A program made the position numbers and the translations under genes. The notes beneath the pieces were generated by a model, which had not been told where the DNA came from, searched no databases, and saw only the letters and a program-made list of their open reading frames with translations. 64,000 bases of DNA, from contig NZ_NRQR01000012.1 in assembly GCF_002849595.1 (NCBI RefSeq), positions 1 to 64,000 on the forward strand, written 5' to 3'. The stretch comes from Luteimonas rhizosphaerae (GTDB taxonomy: Bacteria; Pseudomonadota; Gammaproteobacteria; Xanthomonadales; Xanthomonadaceae). This document shows positions 1 through 8,602 of the stretch, in pieces (position 1 is the first letter of the stretch; every line of letters starts with the position of its first letter).

Positions 1-1
1 T

Positions 2-286
2 CTGGTCGCGGCGGGCTTCGACGATTACTACGTCATCGCCGAAGGAGAGGACGCCAACGGCGTCGCCCTCGGCCGCTTCGGCAGCGAGGCCGGCGCGACC
101 TCGCGCGCGACCGCGTTGCGCGCAGCGGGTTTCGACGTGCAGAGCGCGCCGCTCGGCAGCACCGTCGTGCGCCACTGGATCGATCTCGCAGTGGCCGACG
201 ATGCCGCGATGGCACCGCTGCGCGCCGCGGCGGGCGCCGCGCGGCTGGCGCCCCGGGACTGCAATGCCTCGGGGGATGCGGGTTAG
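2..286 (+). CDS. SPOR-domain protein, C-terminal part (5' truncated by window)
   Basis: The visible 94 codons are the end of a gene that begins before the window. The run DDYYVIAEGEDANGVALGRF followed by a set of small residues and GFDVQ resembles a SPOR (sporulation-related repeat) domain, which binds septal peptidoglycan stripped of stem peptides. The pattern of 'G.F....A......L...G' is typical, but the upstream part that would show a signal peptide or membrane anchor is missing. The TAG stop at 284-286 is also the start of a TAGAAT sequence that looks like the -10 box of the following tRNA gene. SPOR assignment is from pattern recognition only; the exact role is unknown. Confidence 0.6.
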   Translation: MVAAGFDDYYVIAEGEDANGVALGRFGSEAGATSRATALRAAGFDVQSAPLGSTVVRHWIDLAVADDAAMAPLRAAAGAARLAPRDCNASGDAG

Positions 287-320
287 AATGCGCCGCCGCG
301 GACGCGATCCGCGGTTCCGT

Positions 321-396
321 GCCGGCATAGCTCAGTTGGTAGAGCAACCGCCTTGTAAGCGGTAGGTCCCCAGTTCGAATCCGGGTGCCGGCACCA
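321..396 (+). tRNA. tRNA-Thr (anticodon TGT)
   Basis: A full cloverleaf can be folded. The acceptor arms GCCGGCA/TGCCGGC are followed by discriminator A393 and an encoded CCA at 394-396. The anticodon stem ACCGC/GCGGT encloses loop CTTGTAA, with anticodon TGT at 354-356, which reads ACA/ACG threonine codons. The T-loop TTCGAAT is standard. A TAGAAT box at 284-289 is followed by a very GC-rich stretch before the tRNA, as expected for a stringently controlled stable-RNA promoter; no clear -35 was found. Confidence 0.97.
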
Positions 397-526
397 TCCC
401 GATGCAGCTCCCGCGACCCGCGTCCTGTCGGACGCCTCCCTCGGCCGCCGGATGCCCGCCACTGTCGCGGTGCAGCGGCCCGATGGCCAGCCCGCGCTGC
501 GCGTTCCGTCCTCGCAAGGAGCCTTC

Positions 527-1424
527 ATGCAGCAGTCGTATCCCCCCGTGTCGATCTTCGGCGTTCCCACCGATGTGGGCGCCGGTCGCCGTGGCGCGTC
601 GATGGGGCCCGAAGGCCTGCGCGTCGCCGGCCTCGTCGAGGCGCTGGCCGCGCGCGGCGTCGACGTCGTCGATCGTGGCGATCTCAAGGGTCCGAAGAAT
701 CCCTGGCAGGGTCCGGATGCCGGCTACCGCCATCTCGACGAAGTCGTCGCCTGGAACACCGCGGTGCTCGAGGCATCGGCCGCGGAACTCGCCCAGGGCC
801 GCATGCCGGTGATGCTCGGCGGCGACCGCCGTGGCCCGCCACTGCCGCGCCCAGGGCAAGACGCTGCGCGTGCTGTGGCTCGATGCGCACACCGATTTCA
901 ACACCTCGCAGATCACGCCGTCGGGCAACATCCACGGCATGCCGGTCGCCTGCCTGTGCGGCATCGGTCCGGACGTGCTGACCGGGATCGGCGGGCATGT
1001 GCCGGCGATCACGCCGGCGCAGATCCGGCAGATCGGCATCCGGTCGGTCGACCAGGACGAGAAGCGCCTGGTGAAGACGCACGGCATCGACATCTACGAC
1101 ATGCGTTACATCGACGAGGTCGGCATGCGCCAGGTGCTGACCCAGGCGCTCGACGGCATGGACGACAATACCCATCTGCACGTGAGCTTCGATGTCGACA
1201 TCCTCGACCCCAGCATCGCGCCCGGCACCGGCACGCCCGTGCCCGGCGGCATCAACTACCGCGAAGCGCAGCTGGTGATGGAAATGATCGCGGACACCGG
1301 CCGGCTCGGTTCGCTGGACATCGTCGAGGTCAACACCGCACTCGACAACGGCAACGCCACCGCGGAGCTCGCCGTGGACCTGGTCGAAAGCCTGTTCGGC
1401 AAGTCCACCCTGATGCGCGACTGA
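527..1424 (+). pseudogene. rocF: arginase, frame-disrupted near codon 100 (GGDH motif lost)
   Basis: Arginase hydrolyses arginine to ornithine and urea using a two-manganese centre. The ATG at 527 follows AAGGA and opens with VSIFGVPTDVGAGRRGASMG, a typical ureohydrolase start. The frame reads correctly to VMLGGD at 824-826. The coding sequence then continues in another frame, where AVARHC, WLDAHTDFN and SFDVDILDPS are found, ending at TGA 1422-1424. The conserved segment after GGD, which begins with the His that ligates manganese, is absent; the missing length must be 2 modulo 3 and homologues suggest roughly nine codons. The later DAHTD and DVDxLD metal motifs are intact. As written the sequence cannot make a functional arginase. 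There is no other decay, so a recent deletion or an assembly fault are both possible. Confidence 0.85.
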
Positions 1425-1553
1425 GCGCGGCCACAGGGATGAACAGGGAGGCCTTGCCGCGCGCTGACTGCACGTGGCGTTCACAGCCCTGACTCCTATA
1501 TTCCTCCCCACGGTTGCGACGCAACCCGTCGACCTGACCTCTGGAGAATCCGT

Positions 1554-1712
1554 ATGAAGCGTTTGACCGCCCTGTTGCTGCTGGCCCTGTTCTCGACCGC
1601 CACCCTGAGCGCCTGCAACACCATGAAGGGTGCTGGCCAGGATGTGCAGAAGGTGGGCGAAAAGGTCGAAGACAGTGCGAACAGCACCGGTGGCACGACC
1701 ACCCGTCCCTGA
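1554..1712 (+). CDS. entericidin A/B family small lipoprotein
   Basis: This 52-residue protein begins MKRLTALLLLALFSTATLSA and has a lipobox ending in Cys21, so it should be lipidated and anchored in the envelope. The mature part CNTMKGAGQDVQKVGEKVED is characteristic of the EcnA/EcnB (entericidin) family, short amphipathic lipoproteins linked to stress and stationary-phase lysis in enterics. A GGAG sequence lies just upstream of the ATG. It stands alone here, followed by a strong terminator, so no second EcnA/B gene forms an antidote pair in this window. The biological role in this family of bacteria is not established. Confidence 0.85.
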   Translation: MKRLTALLLLALFSTATLSACNTMKGAGQDVQKVGEKVEDSANSTGGTTTRP

Positions 1713-1739
1713 TCCGTCCGGACGCACGCGACATCGAAA

Positions 1740-1767
1740 CGGGCCGGCATTGCCGGCCCGTTTTTTT
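1740..1767 (+). terminator. intrinsic terminator after the entericidin gene
   Basis: A perfect 9-bp stem CGGGCCGGC (1740-1748) and GCCGGCCCG (1752-1760) closes a 3-base loop ATT and is followed by seven T residues at 1761-1767. Confidence 0.9.
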
Positions 1768-2005
1768 GTGTCTGCGGATCCCGGACAAGCGGAAATGTCA
1801 GCAAGCCGATTCGGGAAAATGGCCGCGCCCGATTGGCGATCACGCGTTTCCGACGAAGGTGAATCCCGGCGCGGATGTGAGCGCGCGCCACATGAAAGTT
1901 TGACCTGGCATTGATGCAGGCGCGGCGAGAGTGACAGCACGTTCCAACGCACCCGTTACTGCGGTGCCGACGGCACAACTTCCGCTCGACAACAGGATGC
2001 ATCCA

Positions 2006-2203
2006 ATGAACAAAGACATCATTTCCGGCAAGTGGACCCAGCTCAAGGGCAAGGCGCAGGCGAAGTGGGGCGATCTGACGGACGACGTCTTCGACGTCGC
2101 CGCGGGCGACAGCAAGTACCTCGCCGGCAAGCTGCAGGAGAAGTACGGTTGGGAGCGCGACCGCGCCGAAGACGAAGTGCGCGAGTTCGAGAAGACGCTC
2201 TGA
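2006..2203 (+). CDS. CsbD family stress protein
   Basis: This is a 65-residue, highly charged protein beginning [20 protein letters not shown], with the repeated 'GKWxQxKGKxxxKWGxLTDD' and 'YGWERDxAExEVxxF' patterns of the CsbD family (YjbJ in E. coli). These are abundant general-stress proteins of unknown mechanism. The ATG at 2006 is chosen because AGGA at 1993-1996 lies at good distance; an ATG at 1997 is too close to that site. It lies alone between the entericidin gene and a convergent secreted-protein gene. Confidence 0.85.
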   Translation: MNKDIISGKWTQLKGKAQAKWGDLTDDVFDVAAGDSKYLAGKLQEKYGWERDRAEDEVREFEKTL

Positions 2204-2251
2204 CGTTCGTCGCGCGTATCGACGCCTTCCGCGTCGCGATGTGATGCCCGG

Positions 2252-2275
2252 ACGGGCCGGCGATTGCCGGCCCGT
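2252..2275. terminator. hairpin between convergent genes, no T-run
   Basis: ACGGGCCGGC (2252-2261) and GCCGGCCCGT (2266-2275) form a perfect 10-bp stem with a GATT loop. It lies between the CsbD stop and the convergent gene ending at 2289 and is close in sequence to the terminator at 1740. Neither strand has a clear T-run after it, so it may be a weak terminator or simply a 3'-end stabilising hairpin. Confidence 0.45.
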
Positions 2276-2288
2276 CTGCATTCGGGCT

Positions 2289-3116
2289 TCAGTCGTGGCC
2301 GGGCGGATCGGGCACGAAGGCAGGCGGAAACGCGTGCGGTACGTGCGGCGATCCCATCGGCGGTTGCTGCGGTCCGATGCCCAGCGCCGCCAGCGCTTCG
2401 GGGGCGTCGTAACGCAGCTCGACCACCGCGATCGGCGTGCGATGTGCTCGCACGAATGACGTCTGCGACACGGGGGCCCATTCGCGCGGACCGTGGCCGG
2501 TGCCCAGGCGCTGGACGGCGCTCTGGGTGGCGTCGCCTCGTGCGTTGGCATCCGACCCGGGCGCGGCCGATGTCGGCATCGGCGGCGATGCAGCTTCCGC
2601 TGCGCGGTCGGTACGGGGCATGGGGCGTACCGGCGGCGGCACGCGTTCCTCGAAGACCGCGATGCCGACGGTGCCGACGTTGTCCGGCCGCCCGGTGCGC
2701 GCGGCATAGCTGTCGGGCAAGGCGGTGAAGGTGAAGCCGGCGATGTCCGCGTACGACTTGCGCCAGCCCGCGATGTCGGTGCTCTGCCACGCATCCAGCA
2801 CATAGCCGGTCTGGGCAACGTCGGCGGTCTCGCCGCTGACGGCGTTGACCCCATCGACCGACAGCACCACCAGCACGCGCGCGCCGGTCGTGTTGGTCAG
2901 CCGGATCGCATACGGCCGGCCGGGTGCGCCCGCCACCCAGTGCGTACCGCGATGGGTGTAGCGGGGCAGGGCGGCGCCGCTGGCACGGTCGACGAGTTGC
3001 AGGTCGACCGGCGTGGTGCGCGGCGACGCGACGCGCAAGGCGGCCACGGGGGTCGACCACGACAGGGTGGTGGCGAGCAGGCAGGCAGTGGACAGCAGGC
3101 AGGCGGTACGGGACAT
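2289..3116 (-). CDS. secreted conserved hypothetical protein
   Basis: This 275-residue protein starts at the ATG 3116-3114 and has a plausible Sec signal peptide (MSRTACLLSTACLLATTLSW then cleavage near ALPVAA-like residues, about position 26). The mature protein carries phrases such as TTGARVLVVLSVDGVNAVSG, GYVLDAW, IAGWRKS and YAARTGRPDNVGTVGIAVFE, which I associate with a conserved exported family of unknown function in xanthomonads. The C-terminal third is rich in Pro, His and Ala and looks poorly structured. It is divergent from trpS, with 117 bp between them. I do not recognise a catalytic motif. Confidence 0.7.
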   Translation of the reverse strand: MSRTACLLSTACLLATTLSWSTPVAALRVASPRTTPVDLQLVDRASGAALPRYTHRGTHWVAGAPGRPYAIRLTNTTGARVLVVLSVDGVNAVSGETADVAQTGYVLDAWQSTDIAGWRKSYADIAGFTFTALPDSYAARTGRPDNVGTVGIAVFEERVPPPVRPMPRTDRAAEAASPPMPTSAAPGSDANARGDATQSAVQRLGTGHGPREWAPVSQTSFVRAHRTPIAVVELRYDAPEALAALGIGPQQPPMGSPHVPHAFPPAFVPDPPGHD

Positions 3117-3233
3117 GGCGGTTCTCCGGAAGGGACCGACTGTCGAACGCGCCAGGTCGCGGGTCGGGGTTGCGGCCGTCGCCGCGATGCCAGCGGTTAG
3201 ACTGGCGATCTGTATTGCAGCCGTCCGCAGCCC

Positions 3234-4559
3234 ATGTCCCAGCGTCCCCTCCGCGTCCTGACCGGCATCACCACGTCGGGCACGCCGCACCTCGGCAACT
3301 ACGTCGGCGCGGTGCGCCCGGCGATCACCGCCAGCCGCGCGCCGAACACCGAGAGCTTCTATTTCCTCGCCGACCTGCACAGCCTGATCAAGGCCCAGGA
3401 CCCGGCGCGCACCCAGCGCTCGACGCTGGAGATCGCGGCGACGTGGCTCGCGGCCGGGCTCGACCCGTCGAAGGTGTGGTTCTACCGCCAGAGCGACGTG
3501 CCGGAGACGACCGAGCTGATGTGGCTGCTGACCTGCGTGGCCGGCAAAGGCATCCTCAACCGTGCGCACGCCTACAAGGCGGCGGTCGACAAGAACCGCG
3601 CCGACGGCGAGGACGACGATGCCGCGGTGACGGCCGGTCTTTTCATGTACCCGGTGTTGATGGCCGCCGACATCCTGATCTTCAACGCCGACCGGGTGCC
3701 GGTGGGCCGCGACCAGATCCAGCACATCGAGATGGCGCGCGATTTCGCCCAGCGCTTCAACCACGTCTACGGTCGCGACTGGTTCAACCTGCCGGAAGCG
3801 GCGATCGACGACAACGTGGCGACGCTGCCGGGCCTCGACGGCCGCAAGATGAGCAAGAGCTACGACAACACCATTCCGCTGTTCGTGCCGCAGGCGCAGC
3901 TGAAGAAGCTGGTGTTCTCGATCCTCACCGATTCGAAGATGCCGGGCGAAGCGAAGTCGACCGACGGCTCGGCGCTGTTCCAGCTCTACCAGGCGTTCGC
4001 GACGCCGGACGAGACCGCCGGTTTCTTGGCGGCGTTCGCCGACGGCATCGGCTGGGGCGATGCGAAGCAGCAGCTGTTCGATATCGTCGAACGCGAGATC
4101 GCGCCGATGCGCGCGCGCTACGAGGACCTGATCGCGCGGCCGGGCGACATCGAGGACGTGCTGCGCGACGGTGGCCGCCGCCTGCGGGAGCGCTACGCGA
4201 CGCCGCTGCTGCAGCAGCTGCGCGACGCGGTGGGCCTGCGCGATCTCGGCAAGGTGGCCGTGGCGACCGGCGGGACCACGGACGTGGCGCTCGCCGTGCG
4301 GCCGCTGGCGGTGTTCAAGCAGTACCGCGAACCCGACGGCAAGTTCTACTTCAAGCTCGTCGACGGTGAACGCGTGCTGCTGCAGAGCCACGCCTTCGAT
4401 GCCCCGCGCGATGCGGGCCAGGCGATCGCGCGCCTGCGCCGCGGCGAACTCGCGCTCTCAGAGGCTCCTGCCACGCTCGGCGACGGCGTCGATGCGGCCA
4501 CGGTGCAGGCCGCGCTCGATGCGCTGGCCGCCGCCGATGCCGAGAAGGCGGCGTCGTGA
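3234..4559 (+). CDS. trpS: tryptophan--tRNA ligase
   Basis: TrpRS charges tRNA-Trp. The 441-residue protein is a class I synthetase with the HIGH-type signature TPHLGNY at residues 17-23 and an exact KMSKS at residues 205-209 within GRKMSKSYDN. The GLFMYPVLMAADIL and GRDQIQHIE motifs are typical of bacterial TrpRS. It is about 100 residues longer than the roughly 330-residue enzyme of E. coli; the extra C-terminal portion (about 345-441, FKQYREPDGKFYFKLVDGER and after) is a family extension known from related bacteria. The stop overlaps the next start in a GTGA arrangement, so the following membrane protein is likely translationally coupled. A TTAGACT box near 3195 may be the promoter. Confidence 0.96.
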   Translation: MSQRPLRVLTGITTSGTPHLGNYVGAVRPAITASRAPNTESFYFLADLHSLIKAQDPARTQRSTLEIAATWLAAGLDPSKVWFYRQSDVPETTELMWLLTCVAGKGILNRAHAYKAAVDKNRADGEDDDAAVTAGLFMYPVLMAADILIFNADRVPVGRDQIQHIEMARDFAQRFNHVYGRDWFNLPEAAIDDNVATLPGLDGRKMSKSYDNTIPLFVPQAQLKKLVFSILTDSKMPGEAKSTDGSALFQLYQAFATPDETAGFLAAFADGIGWGDAKQQLFDIVEREIAPMRARYEDLIARPGDIEDVLRDGGRRLRERYATPLLQQLRDAVGLRDLGKVAVATGGTTDVALAVRPLAVFKQYREPDGKFYFKLVDGERVLLQSHAFDAPRDAGQAIARLRRGELALSEAPATLGDGVDAATVQAALDALAAADAEKAAS

Positions 4560-4867
4560 GCCCGGCGGTCGCGGAGAACCTGGCGCTGCTGTTGTTTCTG
4601 CCGTGGTTCCTGATCCTCGCGGTGCTGTTCTGGGTCTTCCCGCGCCAGCCGCGCGGCGTGCGCCGGATGGTGTACGACCTCGCGAGCCTGGCGCTGTCGC
4701 TGGTCGCGTTCCTGCTGTCGATCCATTGGGCGCACGCGGTCGCCGATCGCGGCCACGGCACGATGTGGGCGCAGATCCTCGCGACCGCGGTGGGCTACGG
4801 CGTGTTCCTCGGTGTGCTCGGCATCGCATTCGCGCTGCGCGGCCCCGTGTTGCGATCGCGCGGTTGA
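4556..4867 (+). CDS. small inner-membrane protein, uncharacterised
   Basis: This 103-residue protein starts with GTG at 4556, overlapping the trpS stop by four bases (GTGA). It has three apparent hydrophobic segments, about residues 8-28 (LALLLFLPWFLILAVLFWVF), 44-62 and 74-95, separated by short charged loops. I see no conserved catalytic residues. The overlap suggests co-expression with trpS, but no functional link is known to me. It is a conserved hypothetical protein. Confidence 0.7.
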   Translation: MSPAVAENLALLLFLPWFLILAVLFWVFPRQPRGVRRMVYDLASLALSLVAFLLSIHWAHAVADRGHGTMWAQILATAVGYGVFLGVLGIAFALRGPVLRSRG

Positions 4868-4945
4868 GCGGCGTCGACGCAGGCCGCATGCGACGTCGAC
4901 ACCACACGGCCTAGACTGCCCGTCCTGTCCAACGGGAGACGACCG

Positions 4946-5878
4946 ATGCGCGATCCGGATGCGATCACCATCATCGACACCGGCTACGTCCGGCCGCAGC
5001 TGTGCGCGGCCTATCTGGTCGAATCCGGCGGGCGTGCCGCGCTGATCGACTGCGGCACCGCGACCTGCGCCCAGCGCGTGCTCGACGCGATCGACACCGC
5101 CGGCGTCGCCCTCGATGCGGTCGACTGGCTGATGGTCACGCACGTGCATCTGGACCATGCCGGCGCGGCCGGTCCGTTGATCCAGGCGCTGCCGAACGCG
5201 CGGCTGGTCGTGCATCCGCGCGGCGCGCCGCACATGATCGATCCCACCCGGTTGATCGCCGGCGCCAAGGCGGTCTACGGCGAGGCGATGTTCGAGCGCG
5301 ATCACGCGGGCATGCTGCCGGTCGCGGAGGACCGCGTGGTGATCGCGGACGACGGGCACGTGGTCGATCTCGCGGGCCGCGCACTGCTGTGCATCGACAC
5401 GCCGGGGCATGCGCTGCATCACTACAGCGTCTGGGACGCGGCCACGCGCAGCTGGTTCGCCGGCGACACCTTCGGCCTGTCCTACCGCGAGTTCGACACG
5501 TCGACCGGTGCTTTCGTGGTGCCGACGACGTCGCCGGTGCAGTTCGATCCGCAGCAGATGCACGCCTCGATCGACACGCTGCTGGCGCGCGCGCCCGAGC
5601 GTATCCGCATCGCCCATTACGGCGAAGTCGGCGACTGCGTGCGGCTCGGCGCGGATCTGCACGATCAGATCGATGCGATGGTCGGCATCGCACGTGCCGC
5701 GCAGGGCCAGGCCGACCGCCACGCGCGCATCGTCGACGGGCTGTCGCGCCTCTACACCGCCCGTGCGCGCGAGCACGGCGTCGACGACGCGCCGGCGCGC
5801 GTGGACGCGGTGCTCGGCAACGACATCGAGATCAACGCCCAGGGTCTGGCGGTGTGGCTGGATCGCGCGTCCCGCTGA
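4946..5878 (+). CDS. metallo-beta-lactamase fold hydrolase
   Basis: The 310-residue protein has the MBL zinc motif THVHLDHAG with H66, H68, D70 and H71, followed by a later metal ligand in TPGHALHH and a third set in WFAGDTFGLSYREFD. Such enzymes hydrolyse thioesters, lactones or phosphodiesters; the substrate cannot be told here. The C-terminal third (about 200-310) is helical with DPQQMHASIDTLLAR and RIRIAHYGEVGD, which resembles the subgroup of MBL proteins with a C-terminal helical bundle. CGGGAGACG before the ATG serves as the ribosome site, and a CTAGACT box lies at about 4911. It stands alone, convergent with the VOC gene. Confidence 0.8.
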   Translation: MRDPDAITIIDTGYVRPQLCAAYLVESGGRAALIDCGTATCAQRVLDAIDTAGVALDAVDWLMVTHVHLDHAGAAGPLIQALPNARLVVHPRGAPHMIDPTRLIAGAKAVYGEAMFERDHAGMLPVAEDRVVIADDGHVVDLAGRALLCIDTPGHALHHYSVWDAATRSWFAGDTFGLSYREFDTSTGAFVVPTTSPVQFDPQQMHASIDTLLARAPERIRIAHYGEVGDCVRLGADLHDQIDAMVGIARAAQGQADRHARIVDGLSRLYTARAREHGVDDAPARVDAVLGNDIEINAQGLAVWLDRASR

Positions 5879-5919
5879 GCCGGCGACGGCGTGGCGGGAA
5901 CGCGACGCGCTGCAGCGGG

Positions 5920-6303
5920 CTAGTCCCAGTGGTTGGTGTGCGGACCGAATGCGTCGCGCTGTGGCCGGATCACGCAGAAGCGGTGCCCGCTGGGTGCCTG
6001 CATGACCCACCAGCGTTTGACGAAGCCGATCCTCGTCGCGCCCAGCGCTTCCAGCCGGTCGGCTTCGGCGTCGACGTCGTCGGCTTCGATATCGAGATGG
6101 ATGCGCGAGGCGTGGTCGACCTTCTGCAGCAGCAGGATCGGCTCGTCGTCGGCGGTCTCGAGCACGGCGTAACGGCCGTCGCCATCCTCGTCCGCGGACG
6201 CGACGGGCTTGCCGAGCGCGCGGCTCCAGAATTCGACGTGCGGGGCGAGGTCGTCGACATCGCAGTCGAGGACGAACGTGGACAGGCGGCTGCGATGCGG
6301 CAT
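5920..6303 (-). CDS. VOC superfamily (glyoxalase-like) protein
   Basis: This 127-residue protein has the pattern of a single vicinal-oxygen-chelate module: STFVLDCDVDDLAPHVEFWS at the start, PILLLQKVDH, then RIHLDIEADDVDAEADRLEA and MQAPSGHRFCVIRPQ. It matches the DUF-type glyoxalase-like proteins (PF18029 or close) rather than classical glyoxalase I. Potential ligands are the HxE/HLDIE elements. The ATG is at 6303-6301. It lies 50 bp downstream of the disrupted SDR on the same strand and may share its transcript. Substrate is unknown. Confidence 0.75.
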   Translation of the reverse strand: MPHRSRLSTFVLDCDVDDLAPHVEFWSRALGKPVASADEDGDGRYAVLETADDEPILLLQKVDHASRIHLDIEADDVDAEADRLEALGATRIGFVKRWWVMQAPSGHRFCVIRPQRDAFGPHTNHWD

Positions 6304-6353
6304 GGCGGTGCTCCCGGGCGAGAGGCGACGGCAGCGGCCGCCGCGGACCGCCA

Positions 6354-7092
6354 TTACACGCCCAGCGACTGCCCGCCGTCGACCGCGAGGATCTGGCCGG
6401 TGATCCAGCGTGCCTGCGGCCCGCACAGGAACAGCGCCGCGGATGCGACATCGTCGACGGCGCCGAAGCCGCCGAAGGGAATCGAATCGCGGATGCGCGC
6501 GTACAGGTCGGGATCGCTGTCCGCGCGCCGCGCCCACAGGCCGTCGGGAAACTCGATCGAGCCCGGCGCGATCGCGTTGACCCGGATCCGCTCGCGGGCG
6601 AGCTCGGCGGCCAGCGTCGTCGTGGGCCGGCGCACGCGGCGTCGGATTCAGCGCGTTGATCGAACTGATGTGGAGGATCGCCGGCGCCTCGCTGCACCGC
6701 AGGTGCGGCAGCGCGGCGCGGTTGCCGCGCACGGCGGCCATCAGATCGACCTCGAACCCGGCCTGCCAGGCGGCGTCGCCCTGCGCATGCGACAGCGCGG
6801 AGGCGTTGTGGACGACGACGTCGATGCCGCCGAGCGCGGCCGCGGCGGCGTCGATCCAGGCATCGATCTGCGCGGGATCGGCGAGGTCGCACGCCTGCGG
6901 ATGCACCGGGTGGCCGTGCGTCGCGAGCGCGTCGGCCGCGCGGGCGAGGGCCGTGGTGTCGCGCGCGCACAGCGACACGGCAGCGCCCGCGCGTGCGAAC
7001 GCGTCGGCGATCGCGAAGCCGATGCCGCGGCTGCCGCCGGCGACGAGGACCCGGCGGCCGGCGAACGCGCGCGTCGCGTCTGCGATGGGCAT
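6354..7092 (-). pseudogene. SDR family oxidoreductase, frame-disrupted at the active site
   Basis: The reading from ATG 7092 gives a classical short-chain dehydrogenase: a Rossmann start LVAGGSRGIGFAIADAFARA, CDLADPAQID, the NAG-equivalent VVVHNAS and the catalytic Ser region ILHISSINAL. At about 6623 (PRAPA) the frame breaks. The protein resumes in another frame with TTTLAAELARERIRVNAIAP, ending with LAVDGGQSLGV and TAA at 6354-6356. The block expected between these points contains the catalytic YxxxK, and it is missing; the lost length must be 2 modulo 3. Both halves are otherwise free of stops. It starts 4 bp after the E2 gene, so it belongs to the same operon. As written the product would be inactive. 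Confidence 0.8.
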
Positions 7093-7096
7093 CGCG

Positions 7097-8530
7097 TCAG
7101 TTCGGCAGCGCGAGATCGTCGATCAGCGCCTTGAGGAAGCGCGCGGCCTCGCCGCCGGTCGCGGCGCGATGGTCGAACGTGACCGACAACGGAATGACCT
7201 TGTGCGATTCGAAGCCGCCGATCACCGGGGTGATCTGGTGGCGGCCGCGGCCCGCGGCGACGATCGCCACGCACGGCGGCACGACGACCGGCGTCGCGTA
7301 ACGGCCGGCGAACATGCCGAAGTTCGACAGCGAGATCGTGTAGCCGCTCAGTTCGCTGGCCGGAATGCTGCGGTCTTCGACCTGGGCGCGCAGGCGGTTG
7401 ATGCCCTCGCGCACGCCGCGCGCGTCGAGTACGTCGGCATTGCGCAACGCCGGCACGAACAGGCCGTCATCGGTGTCGACCGCGATGCCGATGTCGACGT
7501 GCGGGTGCAGGGTGCGGGTGAGCTTGTCGTCGTCGAACCACGCATTGAGCGCCGGCACTGCGCGCGCGGCGGCGCAGATGCCGCGGATCAGGCGGCCGGT
7601 GACGTCGTTGCCCGGCGCCCAGGCGTGGATGTCGGCATCGTCGCTGAGGGTGGTCGGCACGACCTTCGCGTGCGCATCGGCCATGACCCGCGCCATGTTG
7701 CGACGCACGCCCTTCAGCGGTTCCGGCTGCCCCGACGCCGTGACCGACGGCGGCTGCGTGCGCATCGGCTTGCCGGATGCGGACAGCGCGGTGCGCTGCG
7801 CGGCGTCGCGCGTCTGCGTCGGCGCGGACGCCGCGACAGGCGCGCGGGCGGCTTCCGCGCTGCGCGGGACGGGTGCGCCCGGCGCCGCGCTGCCGTCCGC
7901 TGCCGCCTGCTTGACGTCGGCCATGGTCACGACGCCGTCGGCGCCGGTGGCGCGCACGCGCGCGATGTCGACCTTGAGCTTGCGTGCGAGCGCGCGTACC
8001 GCGGGCATCGCCTTGACGCCGCCGGCCGAACTCGCCTGTTCGCTGTGGACGGTGTCGGAGGACTGCATCGCGCCGACCACCGTGCCGGTATCGGCGCGCG
8101 CGCCGCCGGCGTCGGATTTCGCTTCGGGCTGCGCGTCGTCGCTCTCGACGATGGCGCCGCCTTCGGTCGACGCGACCACCCGGTCGTCCGGCGCCGGATC
8201 CTGGCTGCCGACGCTGGTCCCGGCCGCCTTCGGCGGACCGTGGTGATGGCCGGTGTCCTGGCCCTCGGCGCGCTGCGGCAGGCTGGGATCGATCTCGAAT
8301 TCGGCCAGCACCGCGCCGGTCTCGACGATGTCGCCGGCCTCGCCCGCGAGCTTCAGCACCTTGCCCGAGACCGGCGACGGCACGTCGACGACCGCCTTCG
8401 CGGTCTCCATCGACACGAGGGCGTCGTCGAGGCGGATGGTGTCGCCGACCTTGACCGCCCATTCGACGATGGTGGCATCGGGCAGGCCTTCACCGAGGTC
8501 GGGAAGGCGGAAGGAAGTCGTGTTGGCCAT
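7097..8530 (-). CDS. bkdB: 2-oxo acid dehydrogenase E2 (dihydrolipoamide acyltransferase, branched-chain type)
   Basis: E2 carries the acyl group from E1 to CoA. The 477-residue protein has one lipoyl domain (about 3-78) with the lipoylated Lys45 in SMETAKA, a long Ala/Pro/Asp-rich linker, a peripheral subunit-binding domain at about 162-198 (AVRALARKLKVDIARVRATG) and a C-terminal catalytic domain from about 255. The active-site motif reads DHRAATGG rather than the usual DHRxxDG, so the Asp/Gly pair is Thr/Gly; I recall this variant in some branched-chain-type E2 proteins. It follows the E1beta gene by 72 bp. No E3 gene is adjacent, so a shared dihydrolipoyl dehydrogenase elsewhere is expected. 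Confidence 0.88.
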   Translation of the reverse strand: MANTTSFRLPDLGEGLPDATIVEWAVKVGDTIRLDDALVSMETAKAVVDVPSPVSGKVLKLAGEAGDIVETGAVLAEFEIDPSLPQRAEGQDTGHHHGPPKAAGTSVGSQDPAPDDRVVASTEGGAIVESDDAQPEAKSDAGGARADTGTVVGAMQSSDTVHSEQASSAGGVKAMPAVRALARKLKVDIARVRATGADGVVTMADVKQAAADGSAAPGAPVPRSAEAARAPVAASAPTQTRDAAQRTALSASGKPMRTQPPSVTASGQPEPLKGVRRNMARVMADAHAKVVPTTLSDDADIHAWAPGNDVTGRLIRGICAAARAVPALNAWFDDDKLTRTLHPHVDIGIAVDTDDGLFVPALRNADVLDARGVREGINRLRAQVEDRSIPASELSGYTISLSNFGMFAGRYATPVVVPPCVAIVAAGRGRHQITPVIGGFESHKVIPLSVTFDHRAATGGEAARFLKALIDDLALPN

Positions 8531-8602
8531 GGTGTCGTTCCGTAGCGCGGGGCGTGGCCCGCGGTCTGAGGGAGTGCCCGACAGGCGGGGCCTGCCGGTG
8601 GA

